NCBI GenBank assembly: GCA_030141605.1
Contig: JAQGDQ010001315.1
Span: 1-47,750 of the forward strand
DNA length: 47,750 bases
DNA from: Tubiluchus corallicola
Lineage: Eukaryota; Priapulida; Priapulimorpha; Priapulimorphida; Tubiluchidae
Direction: 5' to 3'
Within the stretch, counting starts at the first letter, position 1; every line of letters begins with the position of its first letter. Position numbers and translations under genes: made by a program. The notes under the pieces were generated by a model, which saw only the letters and a program-made list of their open reading frames with translations, made no database searches and was not told where the DNA came from. This document shows positions 1-10,619 of this stretch, in pieces.

Positions 1-1238
1 TTAATTAATGGATTTAGAAAAAAAAATTTTAATGTTAGTTTCGAATTTATCTCTTAGTTATCTTTCGGTTCGACATTTATTTCACTGAATATTCACATAG
101 TCTAGGAAAAAAGATTCAGCATTATCCTTATTGTTTATCGCTGACCCACTTTCATTATTTTTACTGAAGTTATAATTTGTTCAATGTATCTGTAATCGAC
201 GTAACTTCGATATTGCTTTAGTTTTTTTATATTGTTTCTTATGTTGGGTTGAGTTTTGATTTATATGTAATTATTAGTTTTGTTTTTGATGAGTTTAAAT
301 TTTCTGTTTTGTTTGCTAATTTAAATCTTGTCTCTTCTCATAGCTAAACTTATTTACTGTTTCTAAATTTAAACTTATTTGAACTTGTTGCCTCATTTAT
401 TTTTATTTTATTTATTTTTTATTTATTTTGTTAAGTTGCTGATTATTTTCATTTGTACATACCTTACTTGACAGGTCACTTAATTTTCTTCAGTTTGGAT
501 AGGGGTGGTTGACTTGGTGACCCTTGGTCTTTTCGCCACCCCGTCTCTTTTCCGTCTTTATTTTAGTTTTTACCTTTTGTTTATGTTTATTTCGTAAAAT
601 TCTGAGACTAATAAATTTTTTACTTACTTACTTCATCACATATGATGGTACATGGTTTTTAAGTACAACACACGCAGAGTCAAAAAGAAACACTACTAGC
701 ACAACAGGGTCGCCCGTGTGTGAGCGAGAGTCCTCTCTCTACCTAGCGTGCGCAGCTTCTTATCTCAGACAACAACTAAATACTGAAAGGGCGGAAACTT
801 TGAAGCTCACTGGTCCGTCACAGGCTCTGGTTCCATACAGGGATTCACGAGTATGTACAAATATAAAGGAGGAATTAAAGAAAAAACTCTTTAAACAGAA
901 CGTTTTCGATGATGTCAAGCAAAAATAGGGGGCGCCGCAGTTTCACAGTGCCCATACACGAGCCGCCACTACAAGATTATGTTTCCACAAGCATGAAATA
1001 TGCACAATTATGCACCATTATTTGCATTTTGTGCATCGCACAGACATTATGGTCAACAAAGACAAGACACAAAATGTAAATAAGACAAGACTCATTTGGG
1101 ACTTAAAGAAGAAATCAAAAACACCCCAAGGCCACACAGTGTCCATATCAAACATTACAGCATTTGTGAATGGTACACCAGTCAAAAAAATCACTCCTCA
1201 AATTAGCTAAGTTTAAAGAAGCAAACGGCCCTGAACTT
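1..1238. other. intergenic or intronic sequence left of nischarin exon 3
   Basis: This is probably the next nischarin intron. I looked on the minus strand for the exon that should follow the PX segment and did not find it, so it should lie beyond the left edge. On the plus strand, the open stretches at about 630-928 and 1040-1210 read like protein (for example the segment ending NITAFVNG) and may be a decayed transposon, but I do not recognise the family. The rest is T-rich and featureless. Confidence 0.4.
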
Positions 1239-1240
1239 AC

Positions 1241-1420
1241 ATATTTATCGAAGTCTAAAAACAAGGCAAGATGGCGGGGTATCACAGGTATGTTACGCAT
1301 GACAATCTGCAGGTAGATTTCCAACTCTCCCAGCCGGCGGCGCACGAACGATTCGGACTGCTTTCCAAACAGCTTCTTAGGTGGCAGCAGCGTCTTTTCC
1401 AATTTGTATTCAGAGACGAG
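1241..1420 (-). CDS. NISCH: nischarin coding exon 3 (PX domain, second half)
   Basis: The exon has 60 codons between the acceptor TTTCTTTCAG and a perfect donor TAT|GTAAGT. It begins [16 protein letters not shown], carrying the PX proline-rich loop, then the helix [14 protein letters not shown], and ends [12 protein letters not shown] methionine start inside this exon would be spurious: the codon there is TTG, and the frame is open back to the acceptor. GC content is clearly higher than in the flanking introns. Confidence 0.85.
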
Positions 1421-1671
1421 CTGAAAGAAAGTGATTAGGAGATGTCATGAGTAAAACATTGATTCTCTGAACGTTTTAGCTGCACGGCAGCTGAACAATC
1501 AACTATGCCAATATGAACTCATGATTCAGTGTCATTGCAAAAATAAATTGATTTTTTACTTTTTAACTGCAAAATCCAGTCACTAAGAAAATTTTATTTA
1601 AAGTATGTTAGAAAAACAGAACCAAAAAGTAGTGTAATGTGTAATGAAGAGCAAATTCACATTTATCTATC

Positions 1672-1731
<60 letters not shown>

Positions 1732-4700
1732 ATAAAATTTACATGTGTGCCTGCAAATCAATATTGTCCACAAGCTGGCATAGTTAAAACTACGTTATGA
1801 TGTTTCAAAGTAGAATTTATAAAAACAAATGCTAAATATATTAAGCTTTCCTATTCTAACACCAAATTATCAAGAAAAAACACAAATCTAACTTTCTAAA
1901 TATAAAGCTGCACCCATTTTTCATGCTAGAAACTACTACTGCAATTCCAAAAAACTGGTTATTTCAAACTGAGATATTAGCTGGTGGAAGCAATCATTTT
2001 ACTGAATTTAAGCATAACTTCAATTTGCTCTTGCAAAATCTGTAGCAACAACATTTGTACGGTTGCTAAGTGTTTTCTAGAAATGCGACAAAAAACAATG
2101 GCTAATTTTAACAGCAATTTTCTCAAGATTAAGTTTTTCAGTGCGCAGCCTGCACCTCGACTTCAACGTGGATTATCTCAGCTTAGAAATAACGTAGAGC
2201 GATGAACTTGGTATCAAAATGATCCTCATGAAATGGAGATTCAGCATACGTGAATAACTAAAAAACCTTGATTGCTGACTTATGGACGATTTTGCTGTGC
2301 AAACACACATATAGAGCCCCAAGTATACAAAAATACTCAGTTGCACTTTACAATCAAGGATTTTACAAAACTTAAAATAAATCATGAAACTGTTTATACC
2401 GCTTATAAAGAAGCCTTAAAAAATTTAGATTAAGAAATTAATACAAAATCTAGTTAGCAGAATAAAAATGCAATTCAATTCCCACATTGTAATATAAAAA
2501 GGTATGTCTTGAACAATTTTTCAAACATAATTAAATTATAATTCTAAGTATCACAGCTTCTAATGTTCAATGGAAGTTTGTTCCAAAACAGCTGGAGAGG
2601 CAATAGAAAAGGCACATAAAGGTTTTGGTTGTGTCTGCCCATAAGAATGACAGTAACGCATATATTATGTCCAAAAAAGGCACAATGACCATTTTTTACT
2701 ATAATTGAAATTAATAAATACACCTTTGCACAGCAAAATAATTTGAAATTAGTACGAATTTTAGTATTTTGGCAATTTCACAAATTATAAAAAACACATC
2801 AAAGCCCGAATGGCTTTCCTGTCACAAAATGGCAAGTAAAAATTTTACTTTGAACAAAAAATTCACATAATATATACACCAAAAATGTACATAGGAAAAT
2901 TTACATAATATATACACCAAAAATGTACATAGGAAAAAATTTACCTACATAATAAAATATAAGTATTAGTGATAAAGGTTGTTAGCAAATATTCATGGAT
3001 TGTAAGTATTTGAACTAAGAGAATTTGCTTCTATTTATTATATACTACACTTATATTAAAAAAAGAGATTCAAATTCCATTACATATAAAATTGTTGTTA
3101 CAGTTTTTAACGCTCGCCATAAAAGAATACGCAGCTTCCTTTATTAAAACATCAAATTGCATAATTGTCTAGCACTGTAGTCATAATGTAGCAAAAATAA
3201 CGCTCTTTTGTATTTATTGTAAGTCACTTTAAAATCATTTTAAACGCACGAATGAAAATTTCTGCAAAGAGTGGCACCATATATACAAGTACAAAAGCTT
3301 CTGAGCAAATGTTTTTTAACTTCCTCGCTACAATTGCTAAAAATTCCGAATAAAAATATTTGCTCTAGCTGTCGAAAACACTTTTGTAAAGTAAATACTT
3401 TAGTACTAAAAGTGAATGATTGTTAAACCTTTTCATGTAGCTCATAAAATTCGCTGTATCTTCTGCGTACAGTCCACGTTGCTGCCCCTACTGTTACTTG
3501 AATGTTGTAAACCTGAAAGAAAGAATACACGCTTGATTAGTAAATAAATTACATTAAGACTTACAGGTGACTGGAAAATATTCTACTACATCTAACTAAG
3601 CTTCGTCTTTGAACAATTTCTAAGGCTCAATCACAAATAAGAAATAAGTCCAGGCTATTTCCAGGCTCAGATAAACCATGCGACTGCGAACTGTTGCAAT
3701 TACAAATGCCAGGTCTCAACACAACATATCTGGTATCATTCTAGCTGCGTAACGTTTATAATGCTTTCAATCTCACGAATCATGTCATGTTTAGATGGGT
3801 TCCAAATCACATCAGCATAATCTCAGACATGCCTTATCATAGACTTGTAAAGATTGATTAACATACTAGTGTCTAAAGTTAAAGATTGATTAACCTACTA
3901 GTGTCCAAGTATCTAAAGTCAAAGACTGATTAACCTACTAGTGTCCAAGTGTCTAAAGTTAAAGATTGATTAACCTACTAGTGTCCAAGTATCTAAAGTC
4001 AAAGATTGATTAACCTACTAGTGTCCAAGTATCTAAAGTCAAAGATTGATTAACCTACTAGTGTCCAAGTATCTAAAGTCAAAGATTGATTAACCTACTA
4101 GTGTCCAAGTATCTAAAGTCAAAGATTGATTAACCTACTAGTGTCCAAGTATCTAAAGTCAAAGATTGATTAACCTACTAGTGTCCAAGTGTCTAAAGTT
4201 AAAGATTGATTAACCTACTAGTGTCCAAGTGTCTAAAGTTAAAGATTGATTAACCTACTAGTGTCCAAGTGTCTAAAGTTAAAGATTGATTAACCTACTA
4301 GTGTCCAAGTGTCTAAAGTTAAAGATTGATTAACCTACTAGTGTCCAAGTGTCTAAAGTCAAAGACTGATTAACCTACTAGTGTCCAAGTGTCTAAAGTT
4401 AAAGATTGATTAACCTACTAGTGTCCAAGTATCTAAAGTCAAAGATTGATTAACCTACTAGTGTCCAAGTGTCTAAAGTTAAAGATTGATTAACCTACTA
4501 GTGTCCAAGTGTCTAAAGTTAAAGATTTATTAACCTACTAGTGTCCAAGTGTCTAAAGTTAAAGATTTATTAACCTACTAGTGTCCAAGTGTCTAAAGTT
4601 AAAGATTGATTAACGTTAATCTTCTGTGTGCTTCTTCTGCGAGCATCAGTGAATGTGATTTGTAAGTTTTACTGAGCTTGTTGTCCACAGTAATACCAAC

Positions 4701-7460
4701 ATGTTTTTCCTCAGATGCGTGATGGTCTGAGATTACTATTATGTGTGTTGAAATATGGTGATTCACTGGATATTTAGTGGTTACCTATTTTCATGAGTTT
4801 ACAATTATCAAGGTTGACATTCATCTGCCAAGTATTGCTCCACTAGTCTGGAAGATCTACATATTTTGCGCATGATATTGATCCTCAATGATGGACATTT
4901 ATTTTGGTGTCATCTGCCGACAGCTTGTATCCACAAGTGAATATGCTCGGTAAATCGTTAATGAACATTGTGACTAAAACTGAATTTAGAACACTTCCCC
5001 TTGGAATACCACTATCTCCATTCTGATTTACCATCAACATTTACTTTGCAATCTTACATACAGGAAACTGCGAATCAATATTAGTAAAAGCCTCTCACGC
5101 GGGACACGATCAAACACAGTCATAGTATATCACATCCATCATTCCATCTGTATCCAAGATTTCCAGCCAATCTTCTATGGCTTCTAAGAGATTAGTGACA
5201 CACGGATTTCTTGTTCTGAAGCCATGTTGGTTGTCAGACATTAAATTATAATTTACATCCAGGTGATTGACAATTTTGTCTCGTAGAATAGCCTCTAAGA
5301 TTTTGCAAACAACTGAAGTTAAATTAATTGGTCTATAGTTTTTTTGCCATGCTGCCATTCCCTGCTGTGACATACGCAGCTCTGCAGCTCATTGTAATGC
5401 TTCCTTCTCCTAAACTTTTATTCAAGACATACGGAAGAGGTTCCATTAGGCCATCTTAGTATAATACATATAGTATATATAATTATGTACATTTAGTACA
5501 TTTTGTTGTCTAACCTAGCCGCTGGGGTGGGGGCAAGCCAGCCCAACTCAGTGCCGGTCCCATTCCCAGACAAATAGGGATGGTTATGGTCAGGAAGGGC
5601 ATCCACCTGTAAAAACTGCGCCAAAACCTTCGATGAATGAGTCGGTGAGACTTAAAGGTAAAGTCCACAAAGAAGTGGTCAGACCCGCTCTAATCTATGG
5701 GCTGGAAGCAGCTTCTCTAAAGAAGACCGAAGAGAAGAGAATGGGTGTGGTGGAGATGAGGATGTTGAGATGGATGGTGGGAATAACAAGAAGAGATAAA
5801 ATTAGAAATAATAATATCAGAGGAACAGTAAAAGTAGTGGAAGCCTCGCAAGATCGCGATGGTATGGACACCTGAAAAGAAGAGTGGGTGAAGATCATGT
5901 GGGAGGGGAAGACATAAATGAAGAGATGGTCAACAACAGGAATGTGTGGAGAAGACTCATTCACAATGGCGACCCCACATAGGGAAAAGCTGGGAAGAAG
6001 AAGAAGAAGAAGGACATTTTGTTGTCTACTAAAACACTTGCATGGATCTCATCAGGACCTATAGATTTATTAGTTTGTAAGGATATAATTTTCTTAAATA
6101 GACAGATGAGGTATGTCATCTGTCTTACATCAAGCTTGACATCAGTTCACTGTGGAAAGATCAGAATGTGTGTTAAGTCTCTACTAGCGTAAGCAGAGCT
6201 GAAACAGTTTCACAGAATATTTGCTTTGTTGCTATCAGTGGAAGCAAAACTACCATCCTTGCATTTTAGTAGGTGAACATGTTCTTTCTTCACCACATTA
6301 GAGTTAATATATGACCAAAAAGCTTTTGATTGGTCGAACTTTCTCTAGAAAGCTTTTGTTCATAATTTTTTGTGAATAAGTCAAGCAAGTCCGGCGAAAT
6401 GTAGCACGACTTGTACGAAATGAATATATCAGAAATGCTGAAGTATCTAAGATGATCTCCGAACTCGGGCGGGAAACACTAGAAATTAGAAGCCGACAAA
6501 CGATACTAAACATCTTTCATGATAATAGTACATCACCGGATATAAATTTACCAACTTACATCACCCTGTCTCTCAAGGATACCAACTTACATCACCCTGT
6601 CTCTCAAGGATACCAACTTACATCACCCTGTCTCTCAAGGATACCAACAAATTTGTTCAGCGAGCAGCAAAAGTCAATATTTATATATACTCCTTCTACC
6701 CCAGAACAACACCCTTGTGGAACAAACTTCCACCGGATATCTGAGAAATCACTTCTAGAGATCACTTCTGAGCACTAGCTGTTTCTACCATTAGGGTGCC
6801 ATCCCATCCACCTGTCTGTAAATCTAACTGTGTTTTAGCCCGCACCCACCATGTTTGCTTTACCTGTTTCACCTCTTTTAATAACCTCTAACGCCATCAC
6901 CAGTTAGCGCGTTGCTTTTCTCACCATGCATATTAACCGTGCGCACCCCCAAACTTCTACTATGTCGTCAAAGACTTTCAGAAGTACATTTTTCAAGACT
7001 TTTGTTGCATTGCATATTCCAGCAGTTGCATTATTCCTAGCTACAGTATATGCAGCATAGTTGTTCACTGAGTTTGCTGTCGTATCCTCTCTATGCGCTC
7101 TTCTTTTCTTTTACTTTACGACGCACTTCTTCGTTGAACCCTCTAAGTTTAACTACTTTCACTTTTTGGTTAGGTATAAGACAAGATCAGGAAAAAAATC
7201 GGGAATTTTCTAAATTATGCTCAAAAATCAGTACATGATAAGTTATTGTTTATTATATTATTTACAACAACGGTAGTAGCGCACTGGTTTTATTTTAAGT
7301 TACTAGTTTATTTATTTAAAAATTATTATTATTGAATATACGAACAATTCAGTTAAACATGCATAAAATTTACCGTGTAGTTATTGACATGCTCAGTTCC
7401 AATAATTTTCACTGTTTGCCCAATATCAACTCCTTGCGGTGCTGGAACAAAGCTTGCCAT
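1241..7460 (-). CDS. NISCH: nischarin, N-terminal part (three coding exons, incomplete at 3' end)
   Basis: Nischarin is an endosomal PX-domain and leucine-rich-repeat protein that in vertebrates binds integrin alpha-5 and restrains PAK/Rac signalling; it is also known as IRAS. Three phase-0 exons (7460-7374, 3512-3429, 1420-1241) join into 29+28+60 residues. The product starts [10 protein letters not shown] and contains most of a PX domain from about residue 20: YNIQV strand, the phosphoinositide-binding RRYSEF motif, the proline loop LLPPKK, then the helix around LEIYLQ. From memory, the line-up with vertebrate nischarin is close without gaps across both exon joins, including the segment LHEK-LVSEYK and the downstream PRHLALFL. 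All three exons have GT/AG borders. The LRR, coiled-coil and C-terminal parts are outside the window. Plain PX sorting nexins fit less well, because the LPPKK...LE.YLQ...PR.LA.FL pattern is nischarin-like. Introns of 3861 and 2008 bp are filled with transposon remnants. Confidence 0.85.
1675..1732. repeat. (TAA)n microsatellite
   Basis: An uninterrupted trinucleotide run of about 18 units lies in nischarin intron 2, immediately left of a TIR element end. It may be the insertion target or a by-product of the element. Confidence 0.9.
1739..2317 (-). mobile_element. MITE-like TIR element, copy 1
   Basis: The left end (about 1739-1790) and the reverse complement of the right end (about 2273-2317) match over roughly 42 bp at about three quarters identity. 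Both contain ATGTGTG, then TGCA, then GTCCAnAAG and GCA. The interior between them also matches, in inverse orientation, the segment at about 16380-16755, so this is a dispersed family. No transposase is seen. The superfamily and exact target-site duplication are not determined. Confidence 0.6.
2318..3428. other. nischarin intron 2, remainder
   Basis: AT-rich intronic sequence. The only structure seen is a tandem duplication of about 36 bp at 2862-2936, two copies containing ATATATACACC and ATGTACATAGG. No exon or element is recognised. Confidence 0.6.
3429..3512 (-). CDS. NISCH: nischarin coding exon 2 (PX domain, first half)
   Basis: The exon has 28 codons between an acceptor preceded by a pyrimidine tract (TTTCTTTCAG) and a weaker donor AAG|GTTTAA. 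It encodes [13 protein letters not shown] and then [14 protein letters not shown], the beta strands and the phosphoinositide-binding RRYSEF segment of a PX fold. It is too short to show up as an ordinary open reading frame. Confidence 0.85.
3850..4613. repeat. 40-bp minisatellite inside the LINE remnant
   Basis: About 19 head-to-tail copies of a 40-bp unit containing ATTGATTAACC, the palindrome ACTAGT and GTCCAAGT. Two subtypes alternate in blocks: one ends GTCTAAAGTT, the other ATCTAAAGTC. A shortened first unit at 3850 is continuous with LINE coding sequence (minus-strand NLYKS), so the array grew out of the retrotransposon itself. Confidence 0.95.
5513..6013 (+). mobile_element. 5'-truncated RTE-type LINE insertion with 15-bp TSD
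   Basis: The 15-bp sequence ACATTTTGTTGTCTA flanks both sides (5498-5512 and 6014-6028), a clear target-site duplication. Inside is a segment with GGAAGGGCATCC typical of RTE/BovB-type elements. It is followed by an RT C-terminal frame: [20 protein letters not shown], then [16 protein letters not shown], then HNGDP in another frame. The right end is a short GAA run, fitting a microsatellite-like RTE tail. It interrupts the older CR1-like LINE. Confidence 0.85.
6441..6870 (+). mobile_element. LINE 3' end, plus strand
   Basis: The frame [17 protein letters not shown], then, after an internal repeat, a stretch reading [26 protein letters not shown] and [12 protein letters not shown], is the C-terminal tail common to CR1/L2-type reverse transcriptases (S-F-F-P-R-T-x-x-x-W-N-x-L-P). 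It is inverted relative to the neighbouring minus-strand LINE. There are stops and frame changes, so it is a dead copy. Confidence 0.7.
6549..6641. repeat. 31-bp tandem triplication
   Basis: Three exact head-to-tail copies of a 31-bp unit (TACCAACTTACATCACCCTG plus 11 bp) within the LINE tail. As 31 is not a multiple of three, each copy is read in a different frame. Confidence 0.95.
6871..7373. other. nischarin intron 1, remainder before exon 1
   Basis: No gene, element or repeat recognised. The plus-strand open frame at 7050-7238 has no protein-like character. Confidence 0.6.
7374..7460 (-). CDS. NISCH: nischarin coding exon 1 (start codon exon)
   Basis: The exon has 29 codons, from ATG at 7460 to a donor that reads ACG|GTAAAT. 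It encodes [10 protein letters not shown] and ends TEHVNNYT. The last residues align with the vertebrate segment just before the PX domain, and the phase-0 join continues directly into VYNIQV of the next exon. The upstream leader lies at higher coordinates and was not identified. Confidence 0.82.
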
Positions 7461-7939
7461 TATTCATAAAGTTTCGTTATTTTGTACAAAAAACTGTCTG
7501 TTATTTTCAGGAAGTTTCAACTACGATCCGCCATGACAGTTTACAAATGAAGAGTTTCGTGCTTCGTTGGCGCACTCAGTTGATTCAATTTTTATTGCGT
7601 TTTATTAACAAAAAGGTCGTACCTAGCTCAGTACCTCAAACATTAATTATTTTTATATTAGATCTAGAGTGTTTATTCCTGTCCCGTTTATCACATTGGA
7701 CGCAAAATTAACACCGTCTTCTCCGATTACCTATGATTCTTTAAGCATTTTGTCATAACTCACCTTTCACCTTTAACTCGTCTTTGCTGCTACCCCCATT
7801 ACTTTGGCTAATTTTGAGACTTTAATTTTGGTGGCAATTGTTAATGATTTGGCACATTATAATAATTATACACTATTACACGCATACATAGAGCAAAAAC
7901 TTGACAACAATAACTAAGGATTCAAGTACCATGCTGTAG
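7461..7939. other. region upstream of the nischarin start codon
   Basis: This should contain the 5' leader or a leader intron on the minus strand. No TATA box, CpG-rich block or clear acceptor was found, so the promoter position is unknown. Confidence 0.4.
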
Positions 7940-8930
7940 GTAGATATTTGCAGACATGTTTGCACTCATTGATCCAATCTATATTTCGTTTTTAATGGCA
8001 TTAACATACTTTTCAGTGGTCCCTTTAGACTGATTAACTGCAAATGCTCTGACAACCTTTTGAGGTAAACCATTCCATTATCTTATAGTTGAAAAATATT
8101 TTGTTAATCTTGCTTTGCTCTTTTATTGTACAGTTGTAACTGATATCCTCATATCATCCTCTCATGATTCTTGAAAGTGAGGAAGTTTCCAACATCTACA
8201 TCATCAATTCCTTTGATGATATTGAACCTTCTATTAAATAAGCACACGTTCTTCTAGTTAATGCGGGCCTAGACGCTTAAGTCGGTGACAATATGGAACA
8301 TTCTTCAGCCCTTCAAACATTTTTGTAGCCCTTCTTTGGACACCCTCGATCAAATATAATTATTATATATATCCGTCTTTAATAAAGTACGAATTCTAAA
8401 CAGGCCTGGCATATTCCACAATTGGACATACTTTGGAATTATATAACTTGACGAGTATGCTTGCATTTTTATGAATGAATGTTCTGTTTATCATGCCGAG
8501 TATCATGTTTGCTTTTTTGACTTTAATGGAGATGTGCTTTCCAGGTTTTACATCAAATGATATTATGACGCCTAAGTCAGTTTCTTCCTGGACATTAAAT
8601 TTTAATGATGTGTTATTAACCAAAATTATTATGACCTTGGCGTGGAGTTCAAAACCCCATATGCATTAATTTACATTTCCTTTCATTGAATAACATTTGC
8701 CATTCTTGTGCCCAATTAAAAAGCACTGGTAGATAGTTTCTTAGGAGCAGAATTTTATTATGTGCCTATTCTACTGCTGTGTCATCAACGATACTAATTT
8801 GCTTCAGGTTTTCTTCAAATGCCCTTGACCAGAAATGTTCTGGAAGGTCTGTGCCAGGCAATTATTGGCCTTAATATCGCTTCTGCTCTTCTTACAATAA
8901 AACCATTCGTTTTTCCCTGACCCTTTTTGA
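7940..8930 (-). mobile_element. CR1-like LINE 3' remnant
   Basis: On the minus strand this reads EETDLGVIISFDVKPGKHIS, then VKKANMILGMINRTF and LVKLYNSKVCPIVEYA (8623-8396), then EGVQRRATKMFEGLKNVPY and RLKRLG (about 8350-8270), ending with FNYKIMEWF near 8080. This is the standard order of the C-terminal part of a CR1/jockey-type RT. Several stops; the catalytic RT core is not present. Confidence 0.8.
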
Positions 8931-10060
8931 GTGGCAGTGTTCACGAAAATAAAGTTATAGCCAATCAGCTTCATTTACCCATAACCATCACTGGATCCAG
9001 ATAATGGATGCACTTTTGCCCTTCTGAAAACTTCTTCATTGATTTTAATCTCTGAGCATTGGGGATTTTAAAAAACTCATAATGCAGGTTCTTTTCCCTC
9101 ATCTTAAGGCTTTGCATTAAATTAAATTTTTTAAGTAAAATTTAATGTTTATGAATTGTGGGGTATCCATAGATGTATACCAAGACTTTCAAGAAAATGG
9201 GATTCTTTAAAAGCCCGAGATGGGAATTAAAATTAAGGCGTTCACTTTTAATTCATGTTAACGCACAAATGCAGAAGTCTATAGTCATGAAACTGACACA
9301 GTCAACATCTGTGGCAAAGACCTCAGAAATAGTAAGATATGTGAACAGTGACCTCAATCAAAGAGTTAACGAAATTTAATCGACATCAGATGTTTATTTG
9401 CATTCAAGTTTCTTAGGGTTTCGAGTTAAATCCACATATTTCGGTTTTGAGGCTTAATACTCTACAATTTTTTATAAATGTAAATAAATCACATGTATTG
9501 GACCAGGCACAGGCATATGATAAATGCAGTTAATCGTTCTCATAGATTTGGATGTGTATTCATTCAGTGGTGTTAACGTTTTAATAATAATGACTTCGTC
9601 TACCTTTCATCAGGATCCCGTTCATGGGAAACGTTTAATTTCTTTGTAATCCTAACTGTTTATCCACTAAAAACAAACTTTAAAGCACTTGGCAAATAGT
9701 GTTACGTGTTTATATTTAAACAGTAGTTGCCATTGGCAAAATTGAGCAATATTCTTGATTATTTAACGATTTTGATAAGAAGTATTCTGTTAATCAAATA
9801 TTTAGCCATATTAATTTCAGCATGTGCATCAATTCTATATCACAGTAAAATACAGCTGGTCGTATTCTTACAAATTTTCTCATGTTAATATTATCACAAT
9901 TTGTGCTAATGAGTAACAATTTGTTAAAACTCATTCGTGTGTGTAAATACATGATACAGCAGGACTCCTCTAATCACACAGCAGGAAATGGGTTTGTGTA
10001 CGAACAGAATTATATCATTTAATTAACTTCAATAAGTTAATAATCAACTAAAAAATTTAA
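8931..10060. other. unannotated stretch
   Basis: AT-rich and non-repetitive as far as I can see. An open plus-strand frame at 9173-9379 has no recognisable motif and is not supported as a gene. Confidence 0.5.
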
Positions 10061-10071
10061 ACTTACGACAA

Positions 10072-10125
10072 CATGCGGAGAGCCTACAGGTAGCTGATCT
10101 TCAACTAAGTATCTGTGGCCCTGAG
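10072..10125 (-). CDS. possible small exon of unknown gene
   Basis: A minus-strand segment between a fair acceptor (ATGCTTCTCAG, ending at 10126) and a perfect donor (GTC|GTAAGT) is open in one frame as GHRYLVEDQLPVGSPHVV. The frame is also open further upstream to about 10170. It lies 2.6 kb upstream of nischarin on the same strand, so it could instead be a non-coding leader exon of that gene. I do not recognise the peptide. Confidence 0.25.
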
Positions 10126-10179
10126 AAGCATGGTTGACGTAGATACACAGCAGTTTGATTTGTCAAAAGTGATATCACT

Positions 10180-10619
10180 TCTTTTTGATTTGTTAACTGT
10201 ACGTTATTTGAAAGTTGTGCTTACTGTGTTTTTTACGATAATGTAGAAAGGTGGAGCAAAAATAGAATAGACAAATAGAAAATTGCAAACATTGAAAGCG
10301 GCATAAAAATGATGGCGCCTGCCGTAAGTAATTGTGTGCTGAAGTACCGCTACTTTTGGTCTACTTTTGCAAATGAAAAGGGTATGGCATCGAGGTGAGG
10401 CTCACAAAAACGTTTTTAAAACTTTCGTTGTCACTTTACAGTTAATTTTTACTACGCATACGGAACTTTCGGCCATCTTACATGCAATTTATACCAAAAT
10501 CAAAATTTGGCTGAAAAATGACTTTTTTCGAAAATCAGCTGTAACTCTATAACTAACAAGCTGCAAGACAGTCGATTTTGAATAAAAACCCTTTATACCA
10601 GTACTTATTCATTTTGCCA
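10180..10619. other. spacer downstream of the 10-finger gene
   Basis: No recognised feature. An AATAAA on the plus strand near 10580 is on the wrong strand for the zinc-finger gene. A plus-strand open frame at 10367-10552 has no known motif. Confidence 0.4.

Larger units (their letters stand above)
3690..6440 (-). mobile_element. CR1-like non-LTR retrotransposon remnant, interrupted
   Basis: The minus strand, read from about 6440 down, gives broken pieces of a LINE reverse transcriptase in correct order. They are a pre-RT region with FWSYIN (about 6300); [11 protein letters not shown] (about 6080-6030); [20 protein letters not shown] and a VIYYD-type motif A (5373-5110); a frameshift into [11 protein letters not shown] (about 5100); [10 protein letters not shown] (about 5000); LSADDTK (about 4920); then NLYKSMIRH and DVIWNPSK (about 3840-3760). 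It has many stops and frameshifts and is not functional. It is split by the RTE insertion at 5513-6013 and by the minisatellite at about 3850-4613. Confidence 0.8.

Noticed and set aside
3850-4613. CRISPR-like regular repeats
   Set aside because: Units are head-to-tail with no variable spacers, in animal DNA inside a LINE: a minisatellite.
10310-10330. Plus-strand first exon ATGATGGCGCCTGCC|GTAAGT
   Set aside because: Good start context and donor, but only five codons and no downstream exon found.
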